From Plantago ovata (Eukaryota > Streptophyta > Magnoliopsida > Lamiales > Plantaginaceae): 64,000 bases of DNA. The translations under genes and the position numbers were made by a program. Below, piece by piece: positions 23,634 through 37,008 of the stretch (positions within the stretch are counted from its first letter, which is position 1; the number at the start of each line of letters is the position of its first letter). Below the pieces are notes generated by a model. That model did no database searches. It saw only the letters and a program-made list of their open reading frames with translations, and was not told where the DNA came from. Where the stretch lies: contig CM051457.1 in NCBI GenBank assembly GCA_028274465.1, positions 49,260,362 through 49,324,361 of the forward strand, in the 5' to 3' direction.

Positions 23634-26600
23634 TTAATCTATTCCAGCAAAAGATTTCCTAAGAATCTCCCTTACACTCTTCTCAACAAGAGCAGAGAAT
23701 TCAACACAGTCCTTCTCGTAATCTTCAAGTAGCTTACGGACTTTAAGTTGAATAATCCTTGCATTCTTGCAGGTAGTATAATGATGGTTTTCACCATTCA
23801 TTTCTTTGTAGTGAAGTACCCACAAGTGCATGCCCCAATTGCTAGTATGGAGAAGTTGAGTATCTGAAATGCTCTTGTTGGCATGAATCTTTCTTAACCA
23901 GAGAAGATCTTCTTCTTGATCCTTGGCAGTGAGATAAATATACTCATAAGGAATCAAGCCATATTTCTTCTTGGATTTCTTGGTTAAAGGATCACTGTAG
24001 TAAGCAACATCTATCGGTTTGAATAAATCGGGTTCTTGTTTTATCTTCTTGCCGATAGAGGTTCTTCTTACTAAGATCTCTAAGTTCAGCCATTTTGTAG
24101 CAATGTTCCTTGGGTAGGGAGGAGGATCCCTTTCTTTTCTTTGCACTTTCAATCAATCCAAGTGTACATTTGATTAAGTACATGAGTTGGAAAGAAATCA
24201 TTGGCCAAAAGATCTTCCAGCTTTATGATCCAACAACCATGTAGGTTTCTGATCACATTCTGAGTTGTTTCCTCATTGTTGATCTTTGTATATTCAATGC
24301 CAGTGCCAATTGCAATGTTGGCTAGCCTTTTTTCTTCCTGTCTTTGCCTTCTTCTTCTTGACTTAGCATTTTCTTGATCTCTTGTTGAAAATCTTGAGTC
24401 AGAAGAGAAGTGTGTTTGGATTGGCCAAATGGAGTTAAGGCAGAAATAGGCCTAGCTCTTATAGCGTGAGCTATTGTTTGGTCATTATCATTATCATCAT
24501 CTTCATTCAGATTTTGATGACTCTCAATGTGACAGTATTCTTGAGTTTCAGCAGCAGTTATTCTCCTTTTTGGATTTGCTGAACTTCTCTCAGAATCTGT
24601 TTCAGCTCGTTTCTTAGAACTTTGCTCTTATTCAGCAAGAGGTTCTCTGGGAGGTGGACCAGGAAAAATCAATGGCGCTTCAGCAGAGGGTTTGTTTGAT
24701 CTTGAAGACTTTCTTGTTCTATCTTCCCCCTTAGACATGGATTGCATCATCGGTCTGATGTGTAGAGAGAAAAACTAATTGCAATTTTCAGCAAGAGTAC
24801 TTAGGCTGTTGTATTTTAGAATTATGCCTTGCTGATCTGTGGTTAGATTAGACAGTTCTTCCTTAATACAAGTCAAATTCTCCTCATGTCTGCGCTCATT
24901 GTCGACTTTTTCTTCAAGAATAGACCTGAGTCTTTTTCAATTCACTTTTAGCAAGTTTGAGTGCTTGAGTGACATCTTCTTCATAGCTTTTGTGGTGTAG
25001 ACTGATGTCTTTTTGAGCTATGGTAAGTGTAGTAGTGCGTTTCAGCACTGTAGCCAGTATTTTGCCAATGTCAAGCGGACTCTCAGCAAGCAATGTATCA
25101 TCCTCTTCTTGGCATGCTTTGTGAACATCCATTAGTGCCTTTATTCTTGGAGTAAAATCCTCAACGTTCAGAAATGGCACTAGAGAGGGAGTAAGTGAAT
25201 GAGCTTTGATCTCAGTTACGAATTGATCATCATTTCTCAGCAAGCGACTTCTCTCAGCATCTCCTTCATCAGTTTGGAGAGATGGAGGAGGAATTGCAAG
25301 CTCTGTGGGTTCAACTTTCTTTGTTCTTTCTTCTTCATTTGCTGAGAAGTTAGATAGATCCTTTTCGTCATCAGATTCGTCAAGGCCAGCAACCTTGATT
25401 CCCAAATCTTTAGCTTCAGACACTTTTGGTTGAGTGGTTGCTAAAGGGAAACTCTTTGGACTCAACAACTGGAGTTTCACCAGTAGTAGGTGGAAGGGAG
25501 GAGACTTCCGTGTTGTTCACTCCTGAAGATTGAGCAATGTCTAGATTCTGCGTATGTCTAGCATGAATCTGTAGGCTATTTTGTAAAGCCCTTTGGTAAT
25601 CTTCATCCATTTTTCTTCTCCAAGGTTTGGATCAGTGACCTTAGCTTCGAGTAATGCTAACTCGGCATCAGAAAGCTTAGCTTTGCCTAAGTGCATTTCA
25701 GCACGCTTTCTGGCGTACTCTTCTTCAGTTTCAGCAACTTGTTCAGTTGCTTGAGTACTTGTGTCAGCAGGAGCGGGAGTAGATTCATGGTGCTGGCTGG
25801 GATTTTGGTCAGTTTGCTGATTCTCATTGTTTTGGTTTTCAGTATCAGCAACTGTCATTTTTACTCCGCCAGCATCAGGACTAGGAACTTGATTATCATC
25901 ATCATCGTCCTTGCTATCCTTAGAATCTTTTCCTTTATCATCACTGGTATCTTTTGGGATATTTTCATCCTCTTCTTCTTCATCATCGTCCGTCAGTATG
26001 ACTAACTCGAGATGTTTGTACATAGCAGCACTTGTAACTTCCTCTTCTTCATTGATTTTGTGGGGATCAGCCACCACGGGTACAAAGGAACCCTTGAGCA
26101 TCACAGCTTGTTCAGCTGGAGAGGCACTCTTGATCTTTGCTTTCATATTTTCTCTGATTAGAGCAATCAGATTTGAGCTCATTAGTTGAGAATATGTAAG
26201 CTCTTCTGGAAGTATTGAGTGTACAAACGTCTCAAGTCTCAGTAAAGAGATTCTCTTTTTCTCATTGGACAGATGAAGGTGAAGATCAGAGAAGTCCATC
26301 TTTCTATACCGTTTCCAGTTACTGACAGACTTAGCAACCCTGGTCAAGGTATTCTTTTTTATGTTTGAATAGAGTTCTTCTGAACTAACTTCAAGATTTT
26401 CAGTGATGTGAACCACTTCAGTGGTCTCCTTTTGAGCCTGAATAAGAGTAAAGTTAAGTTCAGGAAAGTTTTGGAAAATAGTTTTAGAGTCTAAAACTGT
26501 AACATGATTTACCTGCTGATTTTCAGCTAGCTCATGTTGCACACTAAGTTGTGCTGGTACTATTTCCTTTGCTTCAGGAGCTTGGGAAGCATCCTTGAAT

Positions 26601-28885
26601 TGTTCATCCTGAAATAACTTTATATTAGATACAAGTACTAAGTTTTCAAACTTAGTAGAATTACCAAAACTTTCATCTACCTGATGAACAAAAGTTGTGG
26701 ATTCTGGTGCAGAAGTTTCAGCAATCTCCTGACTTGTATCTTGAGAAGTCTGTAAAGAAATAATTATATTAGCTAAAGATAAAGTTTCATACAGTGAAGT
26801 TTTGCTTATATCTGAGTTAACTACCTGAAGAATGGCAGGTGGTGACTCAATCCTTTCAGCAATGATAGCAGCTTCATTATCTGGGACTTGTTCTTCAAAA
26901 GACTTCTTTTCTTGCTCTAATTGAGAAGGCTGAGCAGATTCAGCAATCTCCCTTGTCTCTGAATTGACAAGTTGAGCAGAGACATCTCCACCTTTAAGTT
27001 CACTACTTTTCATGAACATGTCTACTGACTTGTTGGAGTTGTCTTCAATCTTCAAGTCCATTTGCTGGCTTAGGTCAGTCAGCACCAGTTGAACTTTGTC
27101 AATAGAGGTCATAGGTGAACTAGGTCTAATATTCTCAGCATCTTGAGATGCGTCGTCAAATACTGTCTCTTGTTGTGTTTCAGCAACCTCTGGGACTTGA
27201 ACCATTGCAGTCTCAGCAAGTGGTTCTTCAGCAATTGCAGCTTCAGCAATTTCTGGGACAGGATTAGTTGCTTTTTCAGCAACTGTCTCTTCAGCAACAT
27301 TTTCAGCAAGTGCAGCTCTTCTCAAGTCTGCAGCGATATCACTTGTTGGTTCCAGAGTGTTGTCATCAAGATTATCTACAATGTAGATATCGGGGACTTG
27401 GGCTGGATTTTCATTTCTACTGCCATGTGATCTCGCTTCAGCAGATGTATCAACGTTAGGTTGATTGTTGTTGAAGGCTTCTGCAAACACTTCAACATTG
27501 TTGAAGGCTTTTGCAAACACTTCAACAACATCTACTGCAGTGGCTTGCGTTTCAGCAACCACTGGAACATCGTCATCCTGAATGATATGGACAATTGGAA
27601 CGCACTTACGTGCCGTTGTTTTATTTCTTGGGTAAGTCTTTGCCCGTGCCTTCTTAGGAATAGGATCAGCTGATGACGCTGCAGTTTGAGTGTCATCATC
27701 AGCTTTCCTCTTTTTCTTCTTAGATTTCTCACTGGGTGCATTAGTTTCAGCAACCGCAGTGGCGTCAGCAACAACATTTGAAGTTGTTGCGTTCTCAGCA
27801 ACATTTGTAGCTGTTGGATACCTATCTTGCTGACCAATATTTGCAACATCTGCAGCTGTTGCATTCATGGACTGGTTATCAGTCTCAGCAACATCTGCAG
27901 CTGTTGTCTTCTTTGACTTCTTGTCAGCAACCTTAGGTCCATTCTGCTTGTAGAAGGCTCTTCCCACATTACATACTTATTTCTTAATAGGCAATGGATT
28001 TCTTAGTTGAATCCTGAAATGTTCAAGGATGTAGCATATTTTCAATCCATACATCACTGGAAAGGAAGGTGAGACTATGTTGTCTTCAACCTCTACCTTG
28101 AACTTAGTAACACAATCAACAAGTCTGTTGAAAATGTACTTAGCCCAGTTGAGTTTAGTTTTATTCTCATGGATATGCATCAGCAATGGCCACCTTCTCA
28201 AGCCTACTTGGTCAATTCCTCCAACTTGGGAGTCTAAGACTTTGATGAGTAGCAGAGCTACCAGACCAAGTGAATGGCAGAGATGCTTCCTTCTTACGTG
28301 CTTTGTCCAAGTCACGGGAGCAATCTCGCCTTTCTTCATTCTTTCATTTCTGACATCACTGTAGAAGGCTTCAATTTCTTCATCAGTGGCAGTGATGTCA
28401 TCTTCAGTTCCAGTAGTTGGAATCTGAAAGATGTTTGCTAAATCAATCAATTTCAGGATGATTTGCACTCCTTGAACTGAGGTAGAAATCACTTTTTCAG
28501 TGACTCCTTGTCCGTCAGTAAGGGTTTGGATTTCTGCATTGTTGTAGAATTCCATTGTGTCCAACATGCTCACTTTCTTAGTGCGAGCAGTAATGAAGAA
28601 AAGAAGGCCTTGTTGATTAATCAAGTTCAACGCCTCTTCGTCCAAATCTTGTTCATAGAAGTATCGAATGTACTTCTCTTTGGCGAATCCGCCCCACTGC
28701 ATCATCTGCTCACCCTTTGCAGTGTCGAGATATGCAGGCGGCATGGGTCTTTCGGTTATGCGGTCGTTTTTCAACACAATTTTCACTATATTTTTTGCCG
28801 GATTTTCAACCGGAGTAGTGCTTTTTCCAGCACTGTCTGCCTTTGACGATTTTGAGGTCTTAGAGGTTTGTCTCTTGGGAGCCAT
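23634..28885 (-). pseudogene. ORF2 of Copia element BC, large extra protein downstream of pol
   Basis: The start codon is at 28,883-28,885. The N-terminal 300 residues (27,977-28,885) include MPPAYLDTAKGEQMMQWGGF, IEAFYSDVRNERMKKGEIAP and SLGLVALLLIKVLDSQVGG. They vaguely recall domains annotated as putative plant transposon protein. Then come a basic patch (KSKKKKRKADDD), a very long Ala/Glu/Asp/Thr-rich region with many VAE and AET repeats, a globular block (ELTYSQLMSSNLIALIRENM, SFVPVVADPHKINEEEEV), acidic runs, a coiled coil, and a basic C-terminal domain (KKSKKKYGLIPYEYIYLTAK). About 1,700 codons are spanned. Function is unknown. Sireviruses of the Copia group can carry an env-like frame here, but I see no signal peptide or clear membrane anchor. 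The copy is broken, with a few breaks. Confidence 0.7.
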
Positions 28886-29838
28886 CTCTTATATAGTAGG
28901 AGGGTTTAAGAAATGTACGAAAAAGAGTTTTTCTTTTTTGACCGGAGGTACAGTGAATTCAGAGCACAGGGTAGAGAAATTGCAGAGAAAGAAAATGTGA
29001 GTTAAAGAATTTTGTCTTTCTCTAACTCTTCATTTATATAGTGTCTCTGTTATGTGAGAAGCTCAATGGTTTTGAGTTCTCAGCAAGGGTACAAAAGAGA
29101 TTCATTTGTGTTAGTGGAGCCTTGGCATTAAATGCGTAGTGGACCACTAACAAAAACCGTCAGAGCATACTTTCACTTTGTAATATCAACCGTTGGATCA
29201 AAAACTGCTTTAAAATCAATGGCCACGATTGTATTTCATGTCATGATTAACAACGAGTTTATTTGTGCCATGATTAACGTCACAAATTGATTTTACCTTG
29301 ATTCACGGGATTTGATCTCTTTTACTCCAACGCTAATTGCTTGCTGAAGTAAGTAAGAATCTTTTCAGCGATTTTATTCAACCTGACTTTGCACTTACCT
29401 TTTCAAGTAACAAGCCTTGTATTTGCTGAAAATTCCCCCTTAATCAAATATCTCATATTTCTTTAGGTTAAAAGACATTTCTGAGTTCCCGTCTCAGCAA
29501 ATTCTTTTTATATTGAGATATCCTTAGGTAAAATCTGAGAAGTATTCTTGCTCTTTTGTTGAGTTCCTGTCTCAGATTTTTCTTTTGATACTTGAATACC
29601 TGTTTCAGTATCTTTGATTGTCTGAATGCCAGTTTCAGCAATCTTCTTTTCTTTTACTGAGTACCCGTCTCAGCAAGTGATCAAGTTTCCTAACAAATAC
29701 CCGGTTTGAAGGAATTTCTTGATGAATGCCTGTTTCAGCAATCATGTAGTGTACTATCATTTCGTTTTAGAGAAATCAGTGGAAGGAACTTTAAAAAGAT
29801 TATATGTAAGCATACTTTGGCTTGTTGAATGCCTGTTT
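28886..29838 (-). promoter_or_regulatory. Spacer between pol and ORF2 in BC, with TATA-like box and palindromic minisatellite
   Basis: On the minus strand a TATA-like box (29,032-29,040) stands about 150 bases before the ORF2 start, followed by the conserved leader GAGTTAGAGAAAGAC. Farther upstream are repeats of TGCTGAAACAGGCATTCA (about 29,600-29,835). At about 29,685-29,698 the plus strand reads CAAGTTTCCTAACA, identical to the LTR tip. Element A begins at 29,839. Confidence 0.55.
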
Positions 29839-30297
29839 ACACAAACAAACTATTGAAGCATTTAGAACCGTTCAGAAACTTGAAGAATTCGAAGACTGAA
29901 GACTAGACGATTTCTGAAGACTGGTATCTACAAAGGCACATGTTGCTCAGAGAGTGGAAACTTCAGCAACAGCTTGCATAAGTGAAAATCTAAACTACAG
30001 AGTAGGTTGTGCTTGCTGAAACTGAGACTGACCACTTGCTGAAAAACATATGTGACTTCCTTGCTGATAGTACTTGCATTTGCGCTCCAACGTTCATGTT
30101 TGAATCTCATTCAAATGAACATTAAATGCAAAGCATGCACGCGAAGGACATGAAGACTAGAAGACAAATAAAGGACGTTGCTGAAAGTAGAAAAGCAAGA
30201 TAGTGACATCTTAAGGAACAAAAGCCTTAGAATTCAAAATTCAAACCCCTCTAGTCTTTTCTTGTTGTTTAAAGGGGCCAACAAGTGGTATCAGAGC
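29839..30297 (+). repeat. 5' LTR portion and primer-binding site of element A
   Basis: The sequence matches parts of the 3' LTR at 42,559-43,758, including ATTGAAGCATTTAGAACCGT and the terminal TTGTTGTTTAAAGGGGCCAA. Directly after the CA end at 30,283 comes TGGTATCAGAGC (30,286-30,297), the classical plant Copia primer-binding site complementary to initiator methionine tRNA. Confidence 0.8.
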
Positions 30298-30449
30298 CAG
30301 GTTCTTTAACCTTCAGCACTGAACCTAGATCCCCTTAGGTGTTTCCGTAAATCACTCTCACTTGATCAGTTTGGTAGTCTTTTGCTGACAGGACGTCTTT
30401 AGGAGACGGTCCCTTGCTGAAGCTGGAAAACTACGAAAAATGGTGAAAC

Positions 30450-33400
30450 AACATGATGCTACATCTTGAGGCCATTAGTGATGAGATGGTTACTGTCATT
30501 AATGATGGACCTATCAAAATCACTAAGGTTGAAAGAAGCTTTCCTCACAAAACCACGGATACTACTGTTAAGAAAACTATCTTAGGAGACCCGGTTGACA
30601 CCGCCGTTCCAAAACCTAGAGACGAATGGACTTCTGACGAAACCAAGAGATTCCGTCTTGATGGCCAAGCAAGAAACATCATTATTCGATCAACTCCAGA
30701 TACTATACAGTGCAAACTGTGGGGTGCCAAAACTGCTAAGGAAGCTTGGAAAATGGTTCAAGATCTTTGTGCTGGATCTGATAAAACCAAGGAAAAGAAA
30801 CTCGAAGTGCTGAAGTAAAAGTTCCAGAACTTTAAACAAGGTACAAATGAGTCACTGGAAGACTTGGACTTCAGATTCACAACTCTAGTTAGTGAGATGG
30901 CCGCCTTGGGTGTTGGAAATCTTTACTCAGATTCTGAGAAGGTGAAAACCATCATCAGAAGTCTGAACCAAGAATGGATCCACACTCAGAACTTATACTA
31001 CAATCAAGGAATGCCAGACATCACACCAACAGAGTTGTTATCTCATCTTGCTACTGTCAACTACGAGACAAAGCAAAGAGAAAATGTGTTTGCTGAAAAA
31101 TCGCAAAACATTGCTCTTGCTGCAAAGCCGTCATCTTCTGAAAAGAAGAATGATAAAGAGCCTGCTGATGAAAATGCTTTAGTTGTTAAAAACATGAAGA
31201 AATTCATCAGTAAGGAACTTGAAAGGCGAAAAGCAAACGAGAAGCTGAAAAAGCATCTTGGTAACAACTACCATAAGTACAAGAATGAGACTAGCTCGCT
31301 GAACAAGCAAGCTCAGGAAGCAAATTCATCAGAAGAACCAGCAGTTGGAAATGATCTCTGTTTTTACTGCAAAAATCCTGGACACTTCAAAGCAAATTTT
31401 CCTTTGCTGAAAGGCAAATCTGGTGAAAAGAAGAAGAAGTTCAAAAGAGCTTTTATTGCTGAAGAAAAGAAGAAGCTTCAAGCAAAAATCGATGCATTGT
31501 GCATTGATACTAGCTCCGAAGACAGTGAGGAAGAAAGCTCAGACACTGACGATGAAGAAGCCACTCTTGACGTAGAGATTGGCAAGGAAGTTTGTGGAAT
31601 AGCCATGGAAGCTTATCCAGATGTGTCAAACTACGAGTTCTGCCTCATGGCCGGTTAGGTAAACAATCTTACCTCTGACTCAGACTCAGAAAGTGAAGAC
31701 GAGATTGACCTTAACAAGATTCAAGGAGAAATCGAAAGATTTGAGAAAACTCTGAGCAAATAGCAAGAGAAACTACAGAATGCTGAAACTCTGACCAAGC
31801 AGACTACTGAAAAGTATGTCTTGCTGAAGGAAGAAACAGAAAAGAAAGATGCTGAAATAGTGCATCTCAAGAAGTTGATTGTTGAAGCTACGGACAAGAA
31901 TTCTCAGATGGCAATAGAATTGGAAGAGTGTCAGTCCTCAATTCTAAAGTTACTTGCTGAAATCCAAGAAATGAAAATGATGAAAATCAATTTCAAATCT
32001 TATGCTGATGCAAGTAATACGTTGACTGAACTAAACTCTTATTTGAGAGATCCATCTCAGAAAGAAGGTTTAGGTGCAACGTATGAAGGTGATGACGTAA
32101 TAATCTTGAGTAAAGACAAATCACCGATTTCCTTTGTACGTGCTACTGATGGTGGTCAACCAGAACTCTATCAGTTTGGTCAATCTAAGGTTGCTGAAAA
32201 ATGCAATCAAGTACCTACGACCGTAAAGCCCGCAGTTGCTACTCAAAGTAACAAGACTTTAAAAGGAAAACAGGTTGCTGAAAAGCAAACTGTAAAGAAA
32301 AAGGATGTTGTAAAGCATTCTGCCAAACAAGTTGCTGAAAAGCAATTTGTCAAGTCAAAAGGCAAGACTACTAAAAGTAATCAGAAGACTTTTGCTAACA
32401 AACCTGAATCAAGTAAGGTTGCTGATACAAAAGCTCAGCATTCTCTGAAAAATGGACTCGGTTTTAAAACCAAGCAAAGTCAACTCTTTCACGAGTATAA
32501 GCAAAGTCAGCAAAGATACTTCAAAGAGATGAACAAAATCAAGCCTAAGAGTTCTCACAAGACTCAAAATGCTAGAAGGAACCTTGCTAGAAAAGAACTT
32601 ACTGAAAAGTATGTTCAGCAAAAAGGTCAACCGAGCAAGACACCACATCAGAAAGTAGATTTGATCAGCACGAATCAAAAGTCTTTTGGCTCAAAACCTC
32701 CTAGTTCCTCAGCAAGTAGAAAATAAGTCAAAGTTGAAAAACTTAAGACTTGGGTTTCCACTGGACGCATTCTTGAACATGTTAATGGACATCCAATATT
32801 GGATAATTAACTTGTTTGCTCTTGATTGTGCAGACTTCAGCCACGGAGACAAACGATGCAATCTGGCACTTTGACAGTGGTTGTGGAAAGCACATGACGG
32901 GCAACAAGAATAACCTTATAAACAATAGACCGTGGTTTAAAGGTCCAACAATAAGGTTTGCTGGTGGAGGCTCTGGTTCTACAAAAGGCTATGGTGACGT
33001 GAAGTTAGGATGCATTACCATTACGGGAGTTCTTTATGTCAAAAATCTTAAGTTTAACCTTTTCAGCATGAGTCAATTTGCTGACAAAGGATACTTCATC
33101 AAAATCAAAAGTGATGAATGTAAACTTATAGACTTTGAGACAAAGAAGGTTATTATGATTGCCAGAAGATCAGGAGGCTTGTACACCGTAGATTGGTCTT
33201 CAGCAATCGTTGAAAAATGCCTTGTCTCAAATCACTATTGCCTTGCTGAAAAAGCATGGTTATGGCATAAACGAACAAGTCACCTAAACTTCAAGACGCT
33301 GAATAAGCTGTCTAAAAAGGCACTTGTAGTTGGATTACCTAAGGTTACTTTTAAGAAGGATGGTGTTTGCAATGCATGTCATCAAGGTAAGCAAACCAAA

Positions 33401-36202
33401 TCTTCTTTTAAGAACAAGGCAGTACCGTCAACTACAAAACCTTTACAACTCTTGCACATGGACTTGTTTGAATCTTCTTCAACAAACTATGCTGGTAAGA
33501 AGTATGGTCTGGTGGTGGTAGATGACTATTCAAGATTCACTTGGGTAGTATTTATCAAACACAAATCTGAAACAAGGACTGAAATACCTAACTTGCTGAA
33601 TAAGCTTGAAGTCATGAAAAATGACAAGGTAAAAGTCATAAAGACAGACCATGGTACTGAGTTTGTAAACGAGTACATAACTGAGTATTGCACTTCAAAA
33701 GGCATACAACATCAGTTATCCTCAGTAAGGACACCACAACAAAATGGTGTTGCTGAAAGGAAGAATCGCACCCTAAAAGAAGCCGCAAGAACAATGCTTG
33801 CTGACACTGAAATAAGTGAGGCTTACTGGGTTGAAGCGATTAATACCGCCTGTTACACTCAAAACAGATGTCTGATTACTAAGGAATACAACAAAACTCC
33901 GTATGAGTTGTTTGTTGGAAGACCTCCTAATATCACTCATTTAAGAGTATTTGGTTGTAAGTGTTTCGTTCTTAATAACGGTAGAGAATACCTAAGAACA
34001 TTTCAACCAAAGGCAGACGAAGCGATATTTCTTGGTTACTCCTTGCATAGTAAAGCTTGTAGAGTTTACAACAAAAAGGCACAAAAGATCGAAGAATCAG
34101 TGCATGTTGTATTCTACAAAAATACACAAGGAGTGCATGTTGAAGAAGAAATATCAGAATGTATGAGAAAGCTAATCATACATGAGCAAAGAACTGAATC
34201 TGATGCTAAGAAAATCAAGTCAATTGAACTAAATGATGATTCTGACAATGACTCTCCTCCCCCAAGTCATGACAAGATAAATATAGTTGATGACAAAAAA
34301 TTTCCAGCAAAAGACGCAGTTGCTCCGGATGTTGCTGAAACTACGCAACCTCCCGTGCCTGCTGATGAGTTACCACAATCTAGCAATGCTGAACAAGCAG
34401 TTGCTGATGAACCAATCTCAACAGAGACACAAAATACCAGTAGTACTGAACAAGTACATGCTGAAGAGTCACATGCTGATGAGCAAACGTATCCAGATCC
34501 AAAGAGCAGAAAGCCTGTTAACAAATGGATTAGAGATCATCCCTCTACGGATATGATTGGTGATATTGACAAACGCCAAGTGACTAGATCCAAAGTTTCT
34601 GCTACTCATGGACTTGCTGAAAAAGCAAATGTCGTAGAAGTAGAATCTTTGTTCTCTTGCTTTGTTTCAGAAATTGAACCCAAGACCATAGAAGAAGCTC
34701 TAAAGCATTCTGAATGGATCAAGGCAATGCAAGAAAAACTGGATCAATTTGAAGGCAACAAAGTCTGGAAACTTGTACCTCTGGCTGAAGGCAAGAAAGC
34801 TATTGGTACAAAGTGGGTGTTCACAAACAAGCTGAGTGAGTCTGGTGAATTAACAAGAAACAAAGCACGTTTAGTTGCTCAAGGTTACTGTAAGACTGAA
34901 GGATTGGACTATGATGAGTCTTATGCACCAGTTGCAAGATTGGATGCAATTAGACTTTTCTTGGCCTTTGCTGCTCACAATGACTTCATTGTTTATCAAA
35001 TGGATGTTAAAAGTGCATTCTTCAATGGTGAACTTGCTGAAGAAGTCTACTTGGAACAACCCCCTGGCTTTGAACTTCCCTCAGAAACCAAGATGGTATA
35101 GCTTCAGAAAGCTGTATATGGTCTAAAGCAAGGACCAAGAGCTTGGTATGATACCTTGGCCAAGTTCTTGCTGGATAATGGTTTCAAGAAAGGTGAAGTT
35201 GACAAAACCTTGTTTACCATGAACCATGATGGTAAAATACTCTTAGTTCAGATTTATGTGGATTACATAATATTTGGATCTAAGGACAAGCAACTTTGTG
35301 ATTATTTTGCCAAGCTCATGACAAATAAATTTGAAATGAGTATGATGGGAAAATTGAATTATTTCCTAGGATTGCAAGTCAAGCAACTCAAAGATGGAAT
35401 ATTCATAAATCAAGCAAAGTATGCGAAAGAAATGCTCATAAAGTTTAGGATCAAAGAGGGAGAAAAACCTGAAAAGATCCCTATGAGTGTTGGTACCAAA
35501 TTGGGCTATACTAAAGAAGATAAAGTGTTGAAGAACACAAGTATAGGAAGCTCATTGGTTCCTTGTTGTATTTAACAGCAAGTAGACCTGACATTCAGTA
35601 TTCTGTTTGTGTGTGTGCAAGATTCCAATCTGATCCAAGAGAATCACACTACAAAAAGGCACTTAAGATACTGAAATATGTCAAAGGTACAGTCAATGTT
35701 GGATTATGGTATCCTAAAGATTCTGGACTTGAATTGGTTGGTTATTCTGATGTGATCATGGAGGATCAACTCTTGAAGAAAAAGTACCTCTGGAACTTGT
35801 CAGTTTTTGGGTACTAGATTAATATCATGCTTCAGCAAGAAGCAAACCTGTGTTGCCAATTCATCTACTGAATCTGAGTACATTGTGGCTGGTTGTTGCA
35901 CAGCTCAAATCTTATGGATTCAGCAACAATTAAGAGATTATGGTATTTATACAAAGAAAACACCAATCTTTTGTGATAATACAAGTGCTATTGCTATCAC
36001 GCAAAATCCTAAGTTTCACTCAAGGACTAAGCACATTCATATTCGACATCATTTCATTAGAGATCATGTGGAAAAAGGAGATATTGAGGTTGTAAAAGTG
36101 GGTATTGATGATCAACTTCCTGACATCTTTACCAAGCCCCTACCAGATAATAGATTCGCAATGCTAAGGTATAACCTTGGATTGATTGAATTACCTCAAT
36201 AA
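30450..36202 (+). pseudogene. gag-pol region of Copia element A
   Basis: Gag occupies about 30,450-31,660, beginning MMLHLEAISDEMVTVINDGP, with a zinc knuckle near 31,355-31,400 (CFYCKNPGHFKAN). A Lys-rich coiled-coil linker follows (31,800-32,720). Protease lies at about 32,850-33,150 ([13 protein letters not shown]), the integrase zinc finger at about 33,260-33,400 ([20 protein letters not shown]) and the integrase core at about 33,450-33,950 ([42 protein letters not shown]). Reverse transcriptase is at about 34,700-35,570 ([22 protein letters not shown]) and RNase H at about 35,800-36,150 (STESEYIVAGCC, DIFTKPLPDNRF). The order is diagnostic for Ty1/copia. It is a fossil with a few breaks. 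Confidence 0.9.
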
Positions 36203-37008
36203 GGGATACAATTGGCAGATTGCTGAAACAGGCATTCAGCAAGCCAAAGTATTCTTACTTGAATAAAAGCTCCTTCCACAGATTTCTTCTAAAAAGAAAT
36301 GATAAGTCACTACATGATTGCTGAAACAGGCATTCAGACAATCAAAGATTGCTGAAACAGGTATTCAAGTATCAAAGGAAAATTCTGAGACGGGAACTCA
36401 GAAAAGTGCAAACTCACTTCTCAGATTTTACCAAAAGCTATCTCAAGATAAAAAGAATTTGCTGATACGGGACCTCAGAAATATCTTTTAACCTAAAGAA
36501 ATTTGAGATGTCTGATTAAGGGGGAACTTTCAGCAAGTAACAAGGCTGGTTACACAAACTCGCTGAAAGATTCTTGTTTACTTCAGCAAGCAATCAAATC
36601 CCATAAATCTAGGTAAAATCAGTTTGTGACGTTAATCGGGCACAGATAAACTCGCTAATAATCATGACATGAAATACAATTGTGGTCATTGATTAAAAGG
36701 CGTTTTTGATCTAACGGTTAACATTGCAAAGAGAAAGAGTGCTCTGACGGTTTTTGTTAGTGGGCCACTACGCATTTAATGCAAAGGCTCCACTAACGCT
36801 GTTGAATCTCTAATTTACCCTTGCTGAGAACTCAAAATCGACTGAGCTTCTTGCACATCAGAGACACTATATAAACAAGGAGTTAGAGAAAGACAAAATT
36901 CTTTAACTCACATTTCCTTTCTCTGCAAATTTTAGCCTGAATCTACTGTACCTCCGGTCAAAAATCAAAGTAATCTTTTTCGTACACATTTCTCACCCTA
37001 TAAAAGAA
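36203..37008 (+). promoter_or_regulatory. Spacer between pol and ORF2 in element A
   Basis: The first part (about 36,219-36,480) is a run of short units of the type TTGCTGAAACAGGCATTCAG, whose two halves (TGCTGAA and TTCAGCA) are complementary. The second part contains ATCTAACGGTTAA and a TATA-like box, CTATATAAAC (TATATAA at 36,868-36,874), about 135 bases before the ORF2 start at 37,009. A leader found in all three copies follows. An internal promoter for ORF2 is inferred. Confidence 0.55.

Noticed and set aside
27143-27459. Plus-strand open frames opposite ORF2 of BC with Cys/Phe-rich text
   Set aside because: They are shadows of the Ala/Glu-rich ORF2 coding. No features of a real protein are seen.
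30286-30297. tRNA-like sequence TGGTATCAGAGC
   Set aside because: It is the retrotransposon primer-binding site complementary to a tRNA end, not a tRNA gene. No cloverleaf is present.
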